Below are positions 1-9,488 of a DNA stretch of 64,000 bases, piece by piece (within the stretch, counting starts at the first letter, position 1; each line of letters begins with the position of its first letter). The translations under genes were made by a program, and so were the position numbers. The stretch comes from Jiangella asiatica (GTDB taxonomy: Bacteria; Actinomycetota; Actinomycetes; Jiangellales; Jiangellaceae), in contig NZ_SMKZ01000027.1 of assembly GCF_004349065.1 (NCBI RefSeq), forward strand, positions 1 through 64,000, given 5' to 3'. Under the pieces are notes generated by a model. It was not told the origin of the DNA and ran no database searches. It was given only the letters and a program-made list of their open reading frames with translations.

Positions 1-1
1 C

Positions 2-763
2 CCCGGCGCCGACGCCGGGCCCCCACGCCGCGAGACGGCGCCGTCGCCGTTCGGAGGGCCGCGGCTGCCGATCGTGGCGCCCCGCGACGCGGGAGCTGAC
101 CTCGTGCACGACGCCGCGCCCGGCGGCCCGGCGCGGGTGGAGCTCACCACGCCCGACGGTGTCCCGGCCGGCGTCGTGCTGCGGCTGGGCCGGCAGGTAC
201 TGGACGCGCCGGACCTCCCGGCGGCAGCCCGGGCGCTCGGCGGCGCGAACGTCGTCGCCGTCGTCGTCCCCGCCACGCGGCCGGCGGTCATCGTCGAGCT
301 GTGCCGTCGCGGGGTCGCCGTCGTCGCCGGACTGGGCGAGGACGCCGCACTCGCCGGCGCGGCGGTGGCCGCTGGCGCGGCCGGGCTCTGGCTCGACGGC
401 GCCGGGGCCGCCGCGGTCGGGCAGGCCCGCGAGGCGTCCGCCCGGCTGGCCCCGCTGGTGCGGCCCACGGTCCCGGACACGTTCGCAGGGTGCCGCGAGG
501 CCATCGACGGCGTCGACGCGGCCGTCGCGACGCTGCTGGAGCACCGGGTGGCCCTGGCCGGACGGGTGCAGCGGCTCAAGCCGGTGGGCGGTCACGCCGG
601 CCGTGACCCGCGGCGCGAGGCGGCCATCGTGGCCGCGATGGCCGCGCGGGCGCCGTCGGTGCCGGTCGACGGGCTGGCCCGGATCATGGGCGCCGTGATC
701 GAGGCCGGACTCGACGCCGCGGAACGGGACGAAGCAGACGAAACGCCCGTCTGGCGGCTGTGA
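2..763 (+). CDS. Chorismate-mutase-domain protein, 5' end outside window
   Basis: The frame is open from the first bases of the window, so the gene probably begins upstream; a GTG at 74 is the first in-window start and would give 229 residues. The last ~75 residues look like an AroQ-type (all-helical) chorismate mutase: an IDxVDxAVxxLLEHR helix, then LK, then DPRREAAI, with basic residues where the family binds chorismate. If active it would convert chorismate to prephenate. The ~140 residues before it are Ala/Gly/Val-rich with alternating strand and helix character (GVVLRLG, VVAVVVPATRP, VAVVAGLG), and I do not recognise them. A DAHP-synthase-like or other aromatic-pathway partner is possible but unproven. 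It lies 134 bp upstream of dnaE on the same strand. I am confident that it codes and moderately confident of the mutase domain. Confidence 0.6.
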   Translation, partial: PGADAGPPRRETAPSPFGGPRLPIVAPRDAGADLVHDAAPGGPARVELTTPDGVPAGVVLRLGRQVLDAPDLPAAARALGGANVVAVVVPATRPAVIVELCRRGVAVVAGLGEDAALAGAAVAAGAAGLWLDGAGAAAVGQAREASARLAPLVRPTVPDTFAGCREAIDGVDAAVATLLEHRVALAGRVQRLKPVGGHAGRDPRREAAIVAAMAARAPSVPVDGLARIMGAVIEAGLDAAERDEADETPVWRL

Positions 764-896
764 GCCGAGTCTCCACAGAGTCCCTTCGGTGCGCCTGAGC
801 CAGGCTGTCGGAGCGGCGGATTAGGGTGTCTGTTGTTCCCCGGTGCGCGCGGCTGGCCGCCCGGTGTGCGACTGTTTGAGGAGGCGTCGGATCGTC

Positions 897-3800
897 GTGT
901 CGAGTGCTGCGTCCAGTTCCTCCGGTACGGGCAACTTCGTGCACCTGCACGTGCACACCGAGTACTCCATGCTCGACGGAGCCGCCCGCCTCGACGACCT
1001 CTTCAGCGCGGCCGCGAAGCAGGGCATGCCGGCGCTGGCCACCACCGACCACGGCAACGTCTTCGGCGCCTATGAGTTCTACCGCAAGGCCAAGCAGTAC
1101 GGTGTCAAACCGATCATCGGCACCGAGGCGTACCTGACACCGCGTACCAGCCGGTTCGACAAGACCCGGGTCCGCTGGGGCGACGGTGGCGGCGACGACG
1201 TCTCCGGTAGTGGCGCCTATACGCACATGACCATGTTCGCCGAGAACACCGGCGGCATGCACAACCTCTTCCGGCTGTCCTCACTGGCCTCGATCGAGGG
1301 CTTCTACTTCAAGCCGCGCATGGACCGTGAGCTGCTGGAGCACTACTCCAGCGGCGTCATCGCCACCACCGGATGCCCCAGCGGCGAGGTGCAGACGTTC
1401 CTGCGGCTGGGCAAGTACGACGAGGCCATCAAGGCCGCCTCGGACTTCCGCGACATCTTCGGCAAGGACAACTTCTTCCTCGAGCTGATGGACCACGGGT
1501 TGTCCATCGAGACCCGCATCCGCGAGGACCTGCTCCGGCTGGGCAAGGAGCTCGGGCTGCCGCCGCTGGCCACCAACGACCTGCACTACACCCACAAGTC
1601 CGACCACGAGGCGCACGCGGTGCTGCTGTGCGTTCAGTCCGGCTCCACGCTGGCCGACCCGAAGCGGTTCAAGTTCGACGCCGAGGACTTCTACCTCAAA
1701 ACCGCTGCCGAGATGCGCCAGGTGTGGGCCGACCTCCCGGAGGCCTGCGACAACACCCTGCTGGTCGCCGAGCGGTGCGAGGTCAAGTTCGTCGAGGAGG
1801 CCGGCAAGTACATGCCGCGCTACCCGGTGCCGCCGGGTGAGGACGAGGTCTCCTGGTTCGTCAAGGAGGTCGAGCGCGGGCTGCACGAGCGGTTCCCCGG
1901 CGGCATCACCGACGAGGTCCGCGAGCGCACCGACTACGAGGTCGAGGTGGTCACCAGCAAGGGCTACGCCGGCTACTACCTCGTCGTCGCCGACTTCATC
2001 AACTGGGCGAAGAAGAACGGCATCCGGGTCGGCCCGGGCCGCGGCTCCGGCGCCGGGTCCATCGCGGCCTACGCCATGGGCATCACCGACCTCGACCCCA
2101 TCCCACACGGGCTGATCTTCGAGCGGTTCCTCAACCCCGAGCGCATGTCGATGCCGGACTTCGACATCGACTTCGACGAGCGTCGGCGGGGCGAGGTCAT
2201 CCGCTACGTGACGGACAAGTACGGCACCGACCACGTCGCGCAGATCGTCACCTACGGCACCATCAAGGCCAAGCAGGCCATCAAGGACGCCAGCCGCGTC
2301 CTCGGCAACCCGTTCGCGGTCGGCGAGCGCATCACCAAAGCCATGCCGCCGGCCGTCATGGGCAAGGACATCCCGCTCTCGGGCATCTTCGACCCCGAGC
2401 ACAAGCGCTACGCCGAGGCCGGCGAGTTCCGCTCGCTGTACGAGTCCGACGCCGAGGTCCGCCGCGTCGTCGACACCGCCAAGGGCCTGGAGAACCTCAA
2501 GCGGCAGTGGGGTGTGCACGCCGCCGGCGTCATCATGTCCTCCGCACCGCTGCTCGACACCATCCCGATCATGAAGCGCGAGCAGGACGGCGCGATCATC
2601 ACGCAGTTCGACTACCCGACCTGTGAAGAGCTCGGGCTGGTCAAGATGGACTTCCTGGGCCTGCGCAACCTCACCATCCTCGACGACGCGCTCAAGAACA
2701 TCGTCCGCAACGGCAAGGACCCTATCGTCCTGGAGAACCTGCCGCTGGACGACCGCCCCACCTACGAGCTGCTCGGCCGCGGCGACACCCTGGCGGTCTT
2801 CCAGCTCGACGGCGGGCCGCTGCGGGCGCTGCTGCGACAGATGAAGCCGGACAACTTCGAGGACATCTCCGCGACAATCGCCCTGTACCGGCCCGGCCCG
2901 ATGGGCGCCAACAGCCACATCAACTACGCACTGCGCAAGAACGGCCAGCAGCCCATCACGCCCATCCACACCGAGCTGGCCGATGCCCTCGAGCCCATCC
3001 TCGGCACCACCTACGGCCTGATCATCTACCAGGAGCAGGTGATGGCGATCGCCCAGCACCTGGCCGGGTACACGCTCGGAAAAGCGGACCTGCTCCGCCG
3101 GGCCATGGGCAAGAAGAAGCGTGAGGTCCTCGACGCGGAGTACGTGCCGTTCTCCGACGGCATGAAGGCCAACGGCTTCTCCGAGGCGGCCGTCAAGACG
3201 CTGTGGGACATCCTGGTCCCGTTCTCCGACTACGCGTTCAACAAGGCGCACAGCGCGGCCTACGGCCTCATCGCGTACTGGACCGGGTACCTCAAGGCGC
3301 ACTACCCGGCCGAGTACATGGCCGCGGTGCTCACCTCGGTCCGCGACGACAAGGACAAGACCGCGCTCTACCTGTCCGAGTGCCGCCGCATGGGCATCAA
3401 GGTGCTGCCGCCCGACGTCAACGAGTCCGCCGGCGACTTCACCCCGGTCGGCACCGACATCCGCTTCGGCCTCACCGCCATCCGCAACGTCGGCGCCAAC
3501 GTCGTCGACGGCATCGTCGCGGCCCGGCAGGAGAAGGGCCGGTTCGAGTCGTTCCCCGACTTCATGGACAAGGTGCCGGTCAACGTCTGCAACAAACGGG
3601 TCGTCGAGTCGCTGGTTCGGGGCGGGGCGTTCGACTCCCTCGGCTACTCCCGGCGGGCGCTGGCAGCCGTCGTCGACGACGCCGTCGACACCGTCATCTC
3701 GCTCAAGCGCAACGAGGCGGTCGGCCAGTTCGACCTGTTCGGCGGCGCCGGCGAGGACGCCGGCGGCTTCGAGGTCGCCGTTCCGGAGCTGACGGAGTGG

Positions 3801-4436
3801 GACAAGAAGCAAAAGCTCGCCTACGAGCGCGAGATGCTTGGGCTCTACGTCTCCGACCACCCGCTGCTCGGCCTGGAACACATCGTGGCCAACGCCTCGG
3901 ACAAGCCGATCTCCGCGCTGGCCGACGAGGAGGAGGTGCCGAGCGGCACCACCATCAGCGTCGGCGGGCTCATCACGTCGCTGCAGCGCAAGGTCAGCAA
4001 GCGCGGCGACACCTGGGCCATCGTCACCATCGAGGACCTCGAGGGCTCCATCGAGGCCATGTTCTTCCCGGCCACCTACCAGCTTTACGCGCTGCAGCTG
4101 GCCGAGGACGAGATCGTCGTGGTCAAGGGGCGCCTGGACCGGCGTGAGGAGGCGCCGCAGCTGATCGCCAGTGAGTTGAGCCTGCCTGACCTCTCCGACG
4201 GCCCGTCGGGCCCAGTGGTCGTCACCATGGCGATGAGCCGGTGCACCCCGCCAGTGGTGGAGCGGCTCAAGGACGTGCTGACGACGCATCCCGGCGTCAC
4301 CCCGGTGCACCTGCGGTTGACCGGTTCGGACCGGACCACCCTCATGAAGCTCGACGACCGGCTCCGGGTGACGCCGTCGACTGCGCTGATGGGCGACCTC
4401 AAAGCACTGCTTGGTCCGACGTGCCTGGCGTCGTGA
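897..4436 (+). CDS. dnaE: DNA polymerase III alpha subunit (DnaE1)
   Basis: This is the replicative DNA polymerase, which extends primers at the fork. The protein begins with a PHP domain (HLHVHTEYSMLDGA, TTDHGN, TNDLHYTH). The catalytic pair sits in PDFDIDFD (Asp423 and Asp425), with the third aspartate in KMDFLGL (Asp585). A helix-hairpin-helix region and a C-terminal OB fold (TISVGGLITSLQRK) follow. In Mycobacterium the DnaE1 PHP domain is the 3'-5' proofreading exonuclease; the metal-binding histidines look intact here, so the same is inferred. I chose GTG 897 (1179 residues) because the conserved N-terminus follows closely and GAGGAGG at 878-884 is upstream. A GTG at 843 is also in frame, but its extra 18 residues look unlike the family. 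The stop overlaps the next gene (GTGATG). Confidence 0.97.
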   Translation: MSSAASSSSGTGNFVHLHVHTEYSMLDGAARLDDLFSAAAKQGMPALATTDHGNVFGAYEFYRKAKQYGVKPIIGTEAYLTPRTSRFDKTRVRWGDGGGDDVSGSGAYTHMTMFAENTGGMHNLFRLSSLASIEGFYFKPRMDRELLEHYSSGVIATTGCPSGEVQTFLRLGKYDEAIKAASDFRDIFGKDNFFLELMDHGLSIETRIREDLLRLGKELGLPPLATNDLHYTHKSDHEAHAVLLCVQSGSTLADPKRFKFDAEDFYLKTAAEMRQVWADLPEACDNTLLVAERCEVKFVEEAGKYMPRYPVPPGEDEVSWFVKEVERGLHERFPGGITDEVRERTDYEVEVVTSKGYAGYYLVVADFINWAKKNGIRVGPGRGSGAGSIAAYAMGITDLDPIPHGLIFERFLNPERMSMPDFDIDFDERRRGEVIRYVTDKYGTDHVAQIVTYGTIKAKQAIKDASRVLGNPFAVGERITKAMPPAVMGKDIPLSGIFDPEHKRYAEAGEFRSLYESDAEVRRVVDTAKGLENLKRQWGVHAAGVIMSSAPLLDTIPIMKREQDGAIITQFDYPTCEELGLVKMDFLGLRNLTILDDALKNIVRNGKDPIVLENLPLDDRPTYELLGRGDTLAVFQLDGGPLRALLRQMKPDNFEDISATIALYRPGPMGANSHINYALRKNGQQPITPIHTELADALEPILGTTYGLIIYQEQVMAIAQHLAGYTLGKADLLRRAMGKKKREVLDAEYVPFSDGMKANGFSEAAVKTLWDILVPFSDYAFNKAHSAAYGLIAYWTGYLKAHYPAEYMAAVLTSVRDDKDKTALYLSECRRMGIKVLPPDVNESAGDFTPVGTDIRFGLTAIRNVGANVVDGIVAARQEKGRFESFPDFMDKVPVNVCNKRVVESLVRGGAFDSLGYSRRALAAVVDDAVDTVISLKRNEAVGQFDLFGGAGEDAGGFEVAVPELTEWDKKQKLAYEREMLGLYVSDHPLLGLEHIVANASDKPISALADEEEVPSGTTISVGGLITSLQRKVSKRGDTWAIVTIEDLEGSIEAMFFPATYQLYALQLAEDEIVVVKGRLDRREEAPQLIASELSLPDLSDGPSGPVVVTMAMSRCTPPVVERLKDVLTTHPGVTPVHLRLTGSDRTTLMKLDDRLRVTPSTALMGDLKALLGPTCLAS

Positions 4437-4969
4437 TGCGGCGGGCGGAGCGGTTCGGCCACGCCGCCCCCACCCCTGGCCGGGTGGCCACCGAAATCGC
4501 GGTGGTCTCGGTCCTCGCCGGTGTGCTCATGGGCGTGCTGTGGTGGCTGCTGTCGCCGGAGGTCACCGGCGTGGTCGTCGAGGGCGGGCTGGCCGCTGAT
4601 GCGCGCGAAGGCCAGAAGATGTTCGACCGTGACGCCGTGTTCGCCTTGCTCGGCGCCGGGTTCGGGCTGGTGCTGGCGGTCGTGTACTCCGTCCGGCACT
4701 GGCGCAGCCCGGTGACCACCCTGGTGACTCTGGCGCTGGCCGGCGTCGCCGGGTCGTACTTGGCCACGCTCGTCGGCGGCCTGTTCGGCCCTGGTGGTGA
4801 CGTCGCCGGGCTGGAGAACGGCACGCAGGAGCCGTTCCCGCTGCGCATGGAGTCGCCGGCCGGGCTGCTGGTGTGGTCCATGGTCGCGACGGTGGTGGTG
4901 GCGGTCGTCGCGTTGTTCCGCGAGGACCGCGCGCCGTGGTCGGTGCCAGGGAACCCACCCGGCCGGTGA
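4436..4969 (+). CDS. Small membrane protein, DUF2567-like
   Basis: A 177-residue integral membrane protein with about four hydrophobic segments: VVSVLAGVLMGVLWWLL, AVFALLGAGFGLVLAVVY, LVTLALAGVAGSYLATLVGGLF and LLVWSMVATVVVAVVALF. A ~35-residue loop (VVVEGGLAADAREGQ...) lies after the first helix. The GVLMGVLWWLLSPEV start resembles the actinobacterial DUF2567 family, whose function is unknown; this assignment is from memory of the motif. ATG 4436 overlaps the dnaE TGA, and a GTG at 4433 is equally possible, so translation is probably coupled to dnaE. There is no catalytic motif. Confidence 0.8.
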   Translation: MRRAERFGHAAPTPGRVATEIAVVSVLAGVLMGVLWWLLSPEVTGVVVEGGLAADAREGQKMFDRDAVFALLGAGFGLVLAVVYSVRHWRSPVTTLVTLALAGVAGSYLATLVGGLFGPGGDVAGLENGTQEPFPLRMESPAGLLVWSMVATVVVAVVALFREDRAPWSVPGNPPGR

Positions 4970-5019
4970 CCCGCGCGGTGCTTCGTCAGCCCGCTGCCGG
5001 GCCGCTGCCGGTGACGGTC

Positions 5020-5517
5020 TTAGCTCGTGCGGCCGATGGTGGCCGTCTTGGCCGACGTGAGCCGTATCAGGTCCGCGGGTGCGATCTCGACGTCCAGCCC
5101 TCGCCGTCCCGCCGAGACGTACACCGTCGGGAACCCGAACACGGACTCGTCGACGATGGTCGGTAGCCGGCGCCTCTGCCCGATCGGGCTTATCCCCCCG
5201 ACGACGTATCCGGTGGCGCGCTCGGCCTGCGAGGTCGCGGCCATGACCGCGCGCTTGCCGGAAGCGGCGCGGGCCAGCGACTTGAGGTCCAGCGAGCCGG
5301 ACACCGGAACGACGGCGACGACGAGCTCGTCGTCGACTTCAGCCAGCAGCGTCTTGAAGACGCGCGCCGGCGTCACCCCGAGCGCACGGGCGGCCTCCAG
5401 GCCGAACGAGGGCGCGGAGGAATCATGGTGGTACGGGTGCATGGTGAATGTGACACCAGCCCGCTCCAGCACCAGTGTGGCAGGAGTGCCCGTCCGTTGG
5501 CGCATTGTTGTCCCCAT
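5020..5517 (-). CDS. ybaK: YbaK/EbsC-family aminoacyl-tRNA deacylase
   Basis: A 165-residue single-domain protein of the YbaK/ProX editing family. In this family the domain hydrolyses mischarged tRNA, typically Cys-tRNA(Pro), in trans. Visible family features are the N-terminal HPYHHD, GLEAARALGV..VFKTLL, the strand VVAVVPVSGSLDLKSLA and GYVVGGISPIGQ...PTIVDES, which contains the GGxSP loop. Length is normal. The ATG at 5517 lies exactly 6 nt downstream of TAGATT (5529-5524 on the minus strand), so the mRNA may be leaderless; an in-frame ATG at 5505 is the alternative. It is convergent with the gene before it, with only ~50 bp between them. Confidence 0.93.
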   Translation of the reverse strand: MGTTMRQRTGTPATLVLERAGVTFTMHPYHHDSSAPSFGLEAARALGVTPARVFKTLLAEVDDELVVAVVPVSGSLDLKSLARAASGKRAVMAATSQAERATGYVVGGISPIGQRRRLPTIVDESVFGFPTVYVSAGRRGLDVEIAPADLIRLTSAKTATIGRTS

Positions 5518-5523
5518 TAGGGC

Positions 5524-5529
5524 AATCTA
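5524..5529 (-). promoter_or_regulatory. -10 box of ybaK, leaderless arrangement
   Basis: TAGATT on the minus strand followed by six bases and then the ATG at 5517, so the predicted transcription start is the A of the start codon. No Shine-Dalgarno sequence serves this ATG. No clear -35 box is visible. Confidence 0.5.
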
Positions 5530-5718
5530 GCCCCAACCCAGGGCATTCGTCATCGCACGCGCCGGCCCTAGTGATCGTTTCGGACGGCGTGTCGCGGGAG
5601 CGTTTCAGCGGTGGCCCGAATTCATCGGATGTCTTGCCGCGTAACGGCTCGCGCTGGTCATGGCCATGGTCGCTCGCGCCCCGGGTGTACGCGTGAGATG
5701 TCGATGGGGCAACGCCAA

Positions 5719-5746
5719 TTGACATGCGCTGTTACATCACTACCAT
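5719..5746 (+). promoter_or_regulatory. Sigma-A-type promoter for sugar ABC operon
   Basis: A perfect TTGACA (5719-5724), a 16-bp spacer and TACCAT (5741-5746) lie about 70 bp before the GTG of the ABC ATPase gene at 5818. This is one of the best -35/-10 pairs in the window and would start transcription of the importer operon near 5753. Confidence 0.55.
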
Positions 5747-5817
5747 CGGGTTCATCCGATCTCTTGACGGTCAAGTCGACGTCACTCGGTCAGCCGCCAC
5801 CGCGAACCGGGAGGGCC

Positions 5818-7338
5818 GTGAACGCGCAGCTTGTGCGGGTCGATGGGGTCAGCAAGACCTTCCCCGGCGTGCGTGCCCTGTCCGACGTGAGCCTGACCCT
5901 GGACGCCGGCGAGGTGCACGCGCTGGTGGGTGAGAACGGTGCCGGCAAGTCCACCCTGATGAAGATCCTGGCCGGCATCCACCACCAGGACGAGGGCACC
6001 GTCGCCATCGACGGCCGCGTCGTCGAGATCGACAGCCCCACGGCCGCCCAGGACCTGGGCATCAGCATCATCCATCAGGAGCTGTCGCTGATGCCCGACC
6101 TGACCATCGCCGAGAACATCTTCATCGGGCGGGAACGACGGCGCGGGTTCGGCCTCTTCGTCGACGACGCCGACCTGAACCGGCGGGCTCGAGAGCTCTT
6201 CGACCACCTCGGCATCGCCCTCGATCCGCGGGCGAAGGTCGGCTCGCTGCTCGTGGCGCAGCAGCAGGTGGTCGAGATCGCGAAGGCGTTGTCGTTCGAC
6301 GCCCGGATCATCATCATGGACGAGCCGACCGCGGCGCTGACGGAGTCCGAGACCCACGCGTTGTTCGGGCTCATCGGCGATCTCAAGCGCCACGGCACCG
6401 GGATCATCTACATCTCACACCGCCTCGAGGAGCTCGCGGCCGTCGCCGATCGCATCACCGTGCTCCGCGACGGGGCGTGCGTGGGCACTCTCGCGGCGCG
6501 TGACGCCGACCTGCGCCAGGTCGTGTCGATGATGGTCGGCCGGCAGCTGCGGGGCCAGACGCGCCCGCCGTCGCTGCCCGGCGACCTGCCGACGGTGCTC
6601 GAGGTTCGCGGCCTGTCCACGAAGAGCCTGCTGAAGGACGTCAGCTTCAGCCTGCGGCGCGGCGAGATCCTGGGCTTCGCCGGGCTCATGGGCGCCGGCC
6701 GCACCGAAGTGGCGCGCGCGATCTGCGGCGCGGACCGCACCGACGGCGGTGAGATCTTCCTGTCCGGCAGGCGGGTGCGCGTCTCGAGCCCGGCCGACGC
6801 CGCGCGGCTGGGCATCGGCTACCTGTCCGAGGACCGCAAGCGCTTCGGCCTGATGTTGGACCAGGACGTCGCCTTCAACATCGTCGCCTCGGACCTGCGA
6901 CGGCACGTCAACGCGGCCGGCCTCGTCCGCGACGACCAGGTCCGCCAGACCGCGCGGCGCTACGTGGAGACGCTGAGCATCCGGACCCCGTCCATCCGGC
7001 AGCGCACCAAGCATCTGTCCGGCGGCAACCAGCAGAAGGTGGTCATCGCCAAGTGGCTGGCCCGCGACTGCGAGGTCCTGATCTTCGACGAGCCCACCAG
7101 AGGTATCGACGTCGGAGCGAAGGAGGAGATCTATTCGCTGCTCAGGACGCTGGCCGACGAGGGCAAGGCCATCATCATGATCTCGTCGGAACTGCCTGAG
7201 GTGCTGCGGATGGCGGACCGGATCGCCGTGATGTGCGAGGGCCGGCTGACCGCGGTGCTCGACAACGCCGACGCCGACCAGGAGACCATCATGACCCACG
7301 CGACCAAGCTGGTACCCGGAGGCGGTGTGGCCGCATGA
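5818..7338 (+). CDS. Sugar ABC importer, double ATPase subunit
   Basis: The 506-residue ATPase of a ribose/xylose/galactose-type (CUT2) importer. It contains two nucleotide-binding domains in tandem. The first has Walker A GENGAGKS and Walker B IIIMDEPT. The second has a loosely conserved Walker A (GLMGAGRTE), the signature LSGGNQQKV and Walker B LIFDEPTRGIDVGAKEEIY. A degenerate second Walker A is normal in RbsA/MglA/XylG proteins. It hydrolyses ATP at the inner membrane face to power uptake of a monosaccharide. GTG 5818 has GGGAGG upstream and begins NAQLVRVDGVSKTFPGVRAL, the family start; longer in-frame extensions lack similarity. It overlaps the permease by 4 nt. Confidence 0.95.
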   Translation: MNAQLVRVDGVSKTFPGVRALSDVSLTLDAGEVHALVGENGAGKSTLMKILAGIHHQDEGTVAIDGRVVEIDSPTAAQDLGISIIHQELSLMPDLTIAENIFIGRERRRGFGLFVDDADLNRRARELFDHLGIALDPRAKVGSLLVAQQQVVEIAKALSFDARIIIMDEPTAALTESETHALFGLIGDLKRHGTGIIYISHRLEELAAVADRITVLRDGACVGTLAARDADLRQVVSMMVGRQLRGQTRPPSLPGDLPTVLEVRGLSTKSLLKDVSFSLRRGEILGFAGLMGAGRTEVARAICGADRTDGGEIFLSGRRVRVSSPADAARLGIGYLSEDRKRFGLMLDQDVAFNIVASDLRRHVNAAGLVRDDQVRQTARRYVETLSIRTPSIRQRTKHLSGGNQQKVVIAKWLARDCEVLIFDEPTRGIDVGAKEEIYSLLRTLADEGKAIIMISSELPEVLRMADRIAVMCEGRLTAVLDNADADQETIMTHATKLVPGGGVAA

Positions 7339-8366
7339 GGGACGTCGACGCCACCGGGCCGGCGCCCGCATCGGAGGCGCTCACCGCGCCGGAGCACGTC
7401 CGGACGACGAGGGTCGGCGTGCTGCGCAGGCAGCTGCAGCAGTTCCTCGCGTTCGCGAGCCTCATCGCGCTGATCCTGTTCTTCTCCATCGCCGACGACA
7501 ACTTCCTGACGTGGTCCAACATCACCGGCATCCTGCTGTCCACCGCGGTCATCGGCATCCTCGCCCTGGGCACCACGTTCGTGATCGTCAGCGGGGGCAT
7601 CGAGCTGTCCCTCGGCACCGGCATGACGCTGGCGGCCGTGATGACCGGCGTCTTCCTCACCAACCTGGGCTGGCCGCTGCTGCTGGGCGTCGTCGCCGGA
7701 ATCCTCAGCGGCGCCGCGATGGGGCTGATCAACGGCCTCAACATCGCGGTGCTCAGGATCCCGCCGTTCATCGCGACCCTGGCGATGATGCTCATCGCCC
7801 AGGGTCTGGCGCTGGTCATATCCGGGACCGCACCCATCTACTTCACCGACGTGCCGGGCTTCACCGACATCTCGCAGGGTGAGCTGATCCCGGGCGTCGA
7901 CCTGCCCAACGCGGTGCTCATCCTGTTCGCGCTGACCGCGCTGGGCGCGATCGTCCTGCGCAAGTCGCTGCTGGGCCGCTACGCGTTCGCCATCGGCAGC
8001 AACGAGGAGGCCGCGGACATCTCCGGCATCGACGTTCGCCGATGGAAGATCCTCATCTACACCCTTTCCGGGGTGTTCATGGGCATCGCCGGCGTGGTGC
8101 TCGCGGCGCGCCTCAACTCCGCGCAGCCGGCGCTGGGCCTGGGCTACGAGCTCCAGGCGATCGCGGCGGTCGTGATCGGTGGCACCTCGCTGCAGGGCGG
8201 CAAGGGCAGCATCGTCGGGACCCTGATCGGTGCCCTGATCGTGGGGACCGTCACCAACGGGCTGCGGATCATGTCCATTCCGCAGGAGTGGCAGACCGTG
8301 ATCATCGGTCTGGTCATCCTGGTGGCCGTCTACACCGACAACCTTCGCCGAGGCAGGGACGGCTGA
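7335..8366 (+). CDS. Sugar ABC importer permease (RbsC-like)
   Basis: A 343-residue polytopic membrane protein of the BPD_transp_2 family, the channel of CUT2 sugar importers. After a ~40-residue cytoplasmic start it has eight to ten hydrophobic segments. Family hallmarks are TFVIVSGGIELSLG, GLINGLNIAVLRIPPFIATLAMM, GSNEEAADISGI and AIAAVVIGGTSLQGGKGSIVGTLIGALI. It pairs with the ATPase gene (ATGA overlap) and with the binding protein 44 bp downstream. The substrate is not readable from the sequence. Confidence 0.94.
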   Translation: MRDVDATGPAPASEALTAPEHVRTTRVGVLRRQLQQFLAFASLIALILFFSIADDNFLTWSNITGILLSTAVIGILALGTTFVIVSGGIELSLGTGMTLAAVMTGVFLTNLGWPLLLGVVAGILSGAAMGLINGLNIAVLRIPPFIATLAMMLIAQGLALVISGTAPIYFTDVPGFTDISQGELIPGVDLPNAVLILFALTALGAIVLRKSLLGRYAFAIGSNEEAADISGIDVRRWKILIYTLSGVFMGIAGVVLAARLNSAQPALGLGYELQAIAAVVIGGTSLQGGKGSIVGTLIGALIVGTVTNGLRIMSIPQEWQTVIIGLVILVAVYTDNLRRGRDG

Positions 8367-8410
8367 GGCCGGCCCCGGACCTCGGACCGACGACAGACTG
8401 GGAGCTGACG

Positions 8411-9400
8411 ATGAGACATCGATGGACTGCCATGGGCGTGGGAGTCGCCGCCGCCCTGGTCCTCAGCGCGTGCGGCGGCGATGACGACGGCGGCGGCGAG
8501 AGCACCGACGGCGGCGACGGTGGCGGCGACCGGCCGCAGATCGCGCTGGTCTCCAAGGGCTTCCAGCACCAGTTCTGGCAGGCGGTGCGGGAAGGCGCGG
8601 AGCAGGCGGCCGAGGAGTTCGACGTCGAGGTGACGTTCGAAGGGCCGGACTCCGAATCCGAGGTGGCGCAGCAGATCGACATGCTCCAGGCCGCCATCGA
8701 CCGCGGTCCCGACGCGCTGGGCTTCGCCGCGCTGGACAGCCAGGCCGCGACGCCGCTCATCGAGGAGGCGGCCAGCCGGGACATCCCCGTGATCGCTTTC
8801 GACTCCGGCGTGGAGAGCGACGTGCCGCTGACGACAGCGGCGACGGACAACACGGCGGCCGCGGCTCTGGCCGCGGAGCACATGGTGGAGCTGATCGGCG
8901 GCGAGGGCCAGGTCGCGCTCGTGGTCCACGACCAGACGAGCGTCACCGGGGTCGAGCGGCGCGACGGTTTCGTCGAGTACATCGAGGAGAACGCGCCCGA
9001 CGTGGAGATCGTCGACATCCAGTACGGCGGCGGCGACCACCTGGAATCGACCAACCTCGCCACGGCCATCATCCAGGGCAATCCCGAGCTGGACGGCATT
9101 TACGGCGCCAACGAGGGTTCGGCGATCGGCGTGGTGAACGCCGTCAACGAGCTGGGCATGGCCGGCGAGCTCGTCGTGGTCGGCTTCGACTCCGGGCAGG
9201 CGCAGATCGACGCGATCAGGAGCGGCGTGATGGCCGGGGCTATCACCCAGAACCCCGTCGGGATCGGGTACGAGACGGTCCGGGCGGCGGTCCAGGCGCT
9301 GGACGGTGAGGAGCTCCCCGAGACCATCGACACCGGCTACTTCTGGTACGACGCGAACAACATCGACGACGCGGAGATCCAGGCCGTCCTCTACGAGTAG
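8411..9400 (+). CDS. Sugar ABC importer binding lipoprotein (RbsB-like)
   Basis: A 329-residue solute-binding lipoprotein. The signal peptide ends in the lipobox LSAC with Cys21 as the lipidated residue. A Gly/Asp/Ser-rich linker (residues 22-46) leads into a periplasmic-binding-protein type-1 domain (PQIALVSKGFQHQFWQAVREGAEQA, IPVIAFDSGV, GIYGANEGSAIGVVNAV, VVVGFDSGQAQIDAIRSG). It captures a sugar outside the membrane and delivers it to the permease. The sugar may be a pentose, fucose or an oligosaccharide product; the neighbouring esterase and fucosidase support plant or mucin glycans, by inference only. Confidence 0.94.
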   Translation: MRHRWTAMGVGVAAALVLSACGGDDDGGGESTDGGDGGGDRPQIALVSKGFQHQFWQAVREGAEQAAEEFDVEVTFEGPDSESEVAQQIDMLQAAIDRGPDALGFAALDSQAATPLIEEAASRDIPVIAFDSGVESDVPLTTAATDNTAAAALAAEHMVELIGGEGQVALVVHDQTSVTGVERRDGFVEYIEENAPDVEIVDIQYGGGDHLESTNLATAIIQGNPELDGIYGANEGSAIGVVNAVNELGMAGELVVVGFDSGQAQIDAIRSGVMAGAITQNPVGIGYETVRAAVQALDGEELPETIDTGYFWYDANNIDDAEIQAVLYE

Positions 9401-9488
9401 GTCGCGGCGACGGTGACGGCACCGGCTACGCTGCCGCTGCTCGTCCCTTGCTCGTTCCCTGCCCGATCACGACGCGGAGGATCCGCCC

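Noticed and set aside
1281-4310. 1009-residue open frame antisense to dnaE
   Set aside because: It mirrors the codon bias of dnaE at high GC, has no start context and no recognisable domain.
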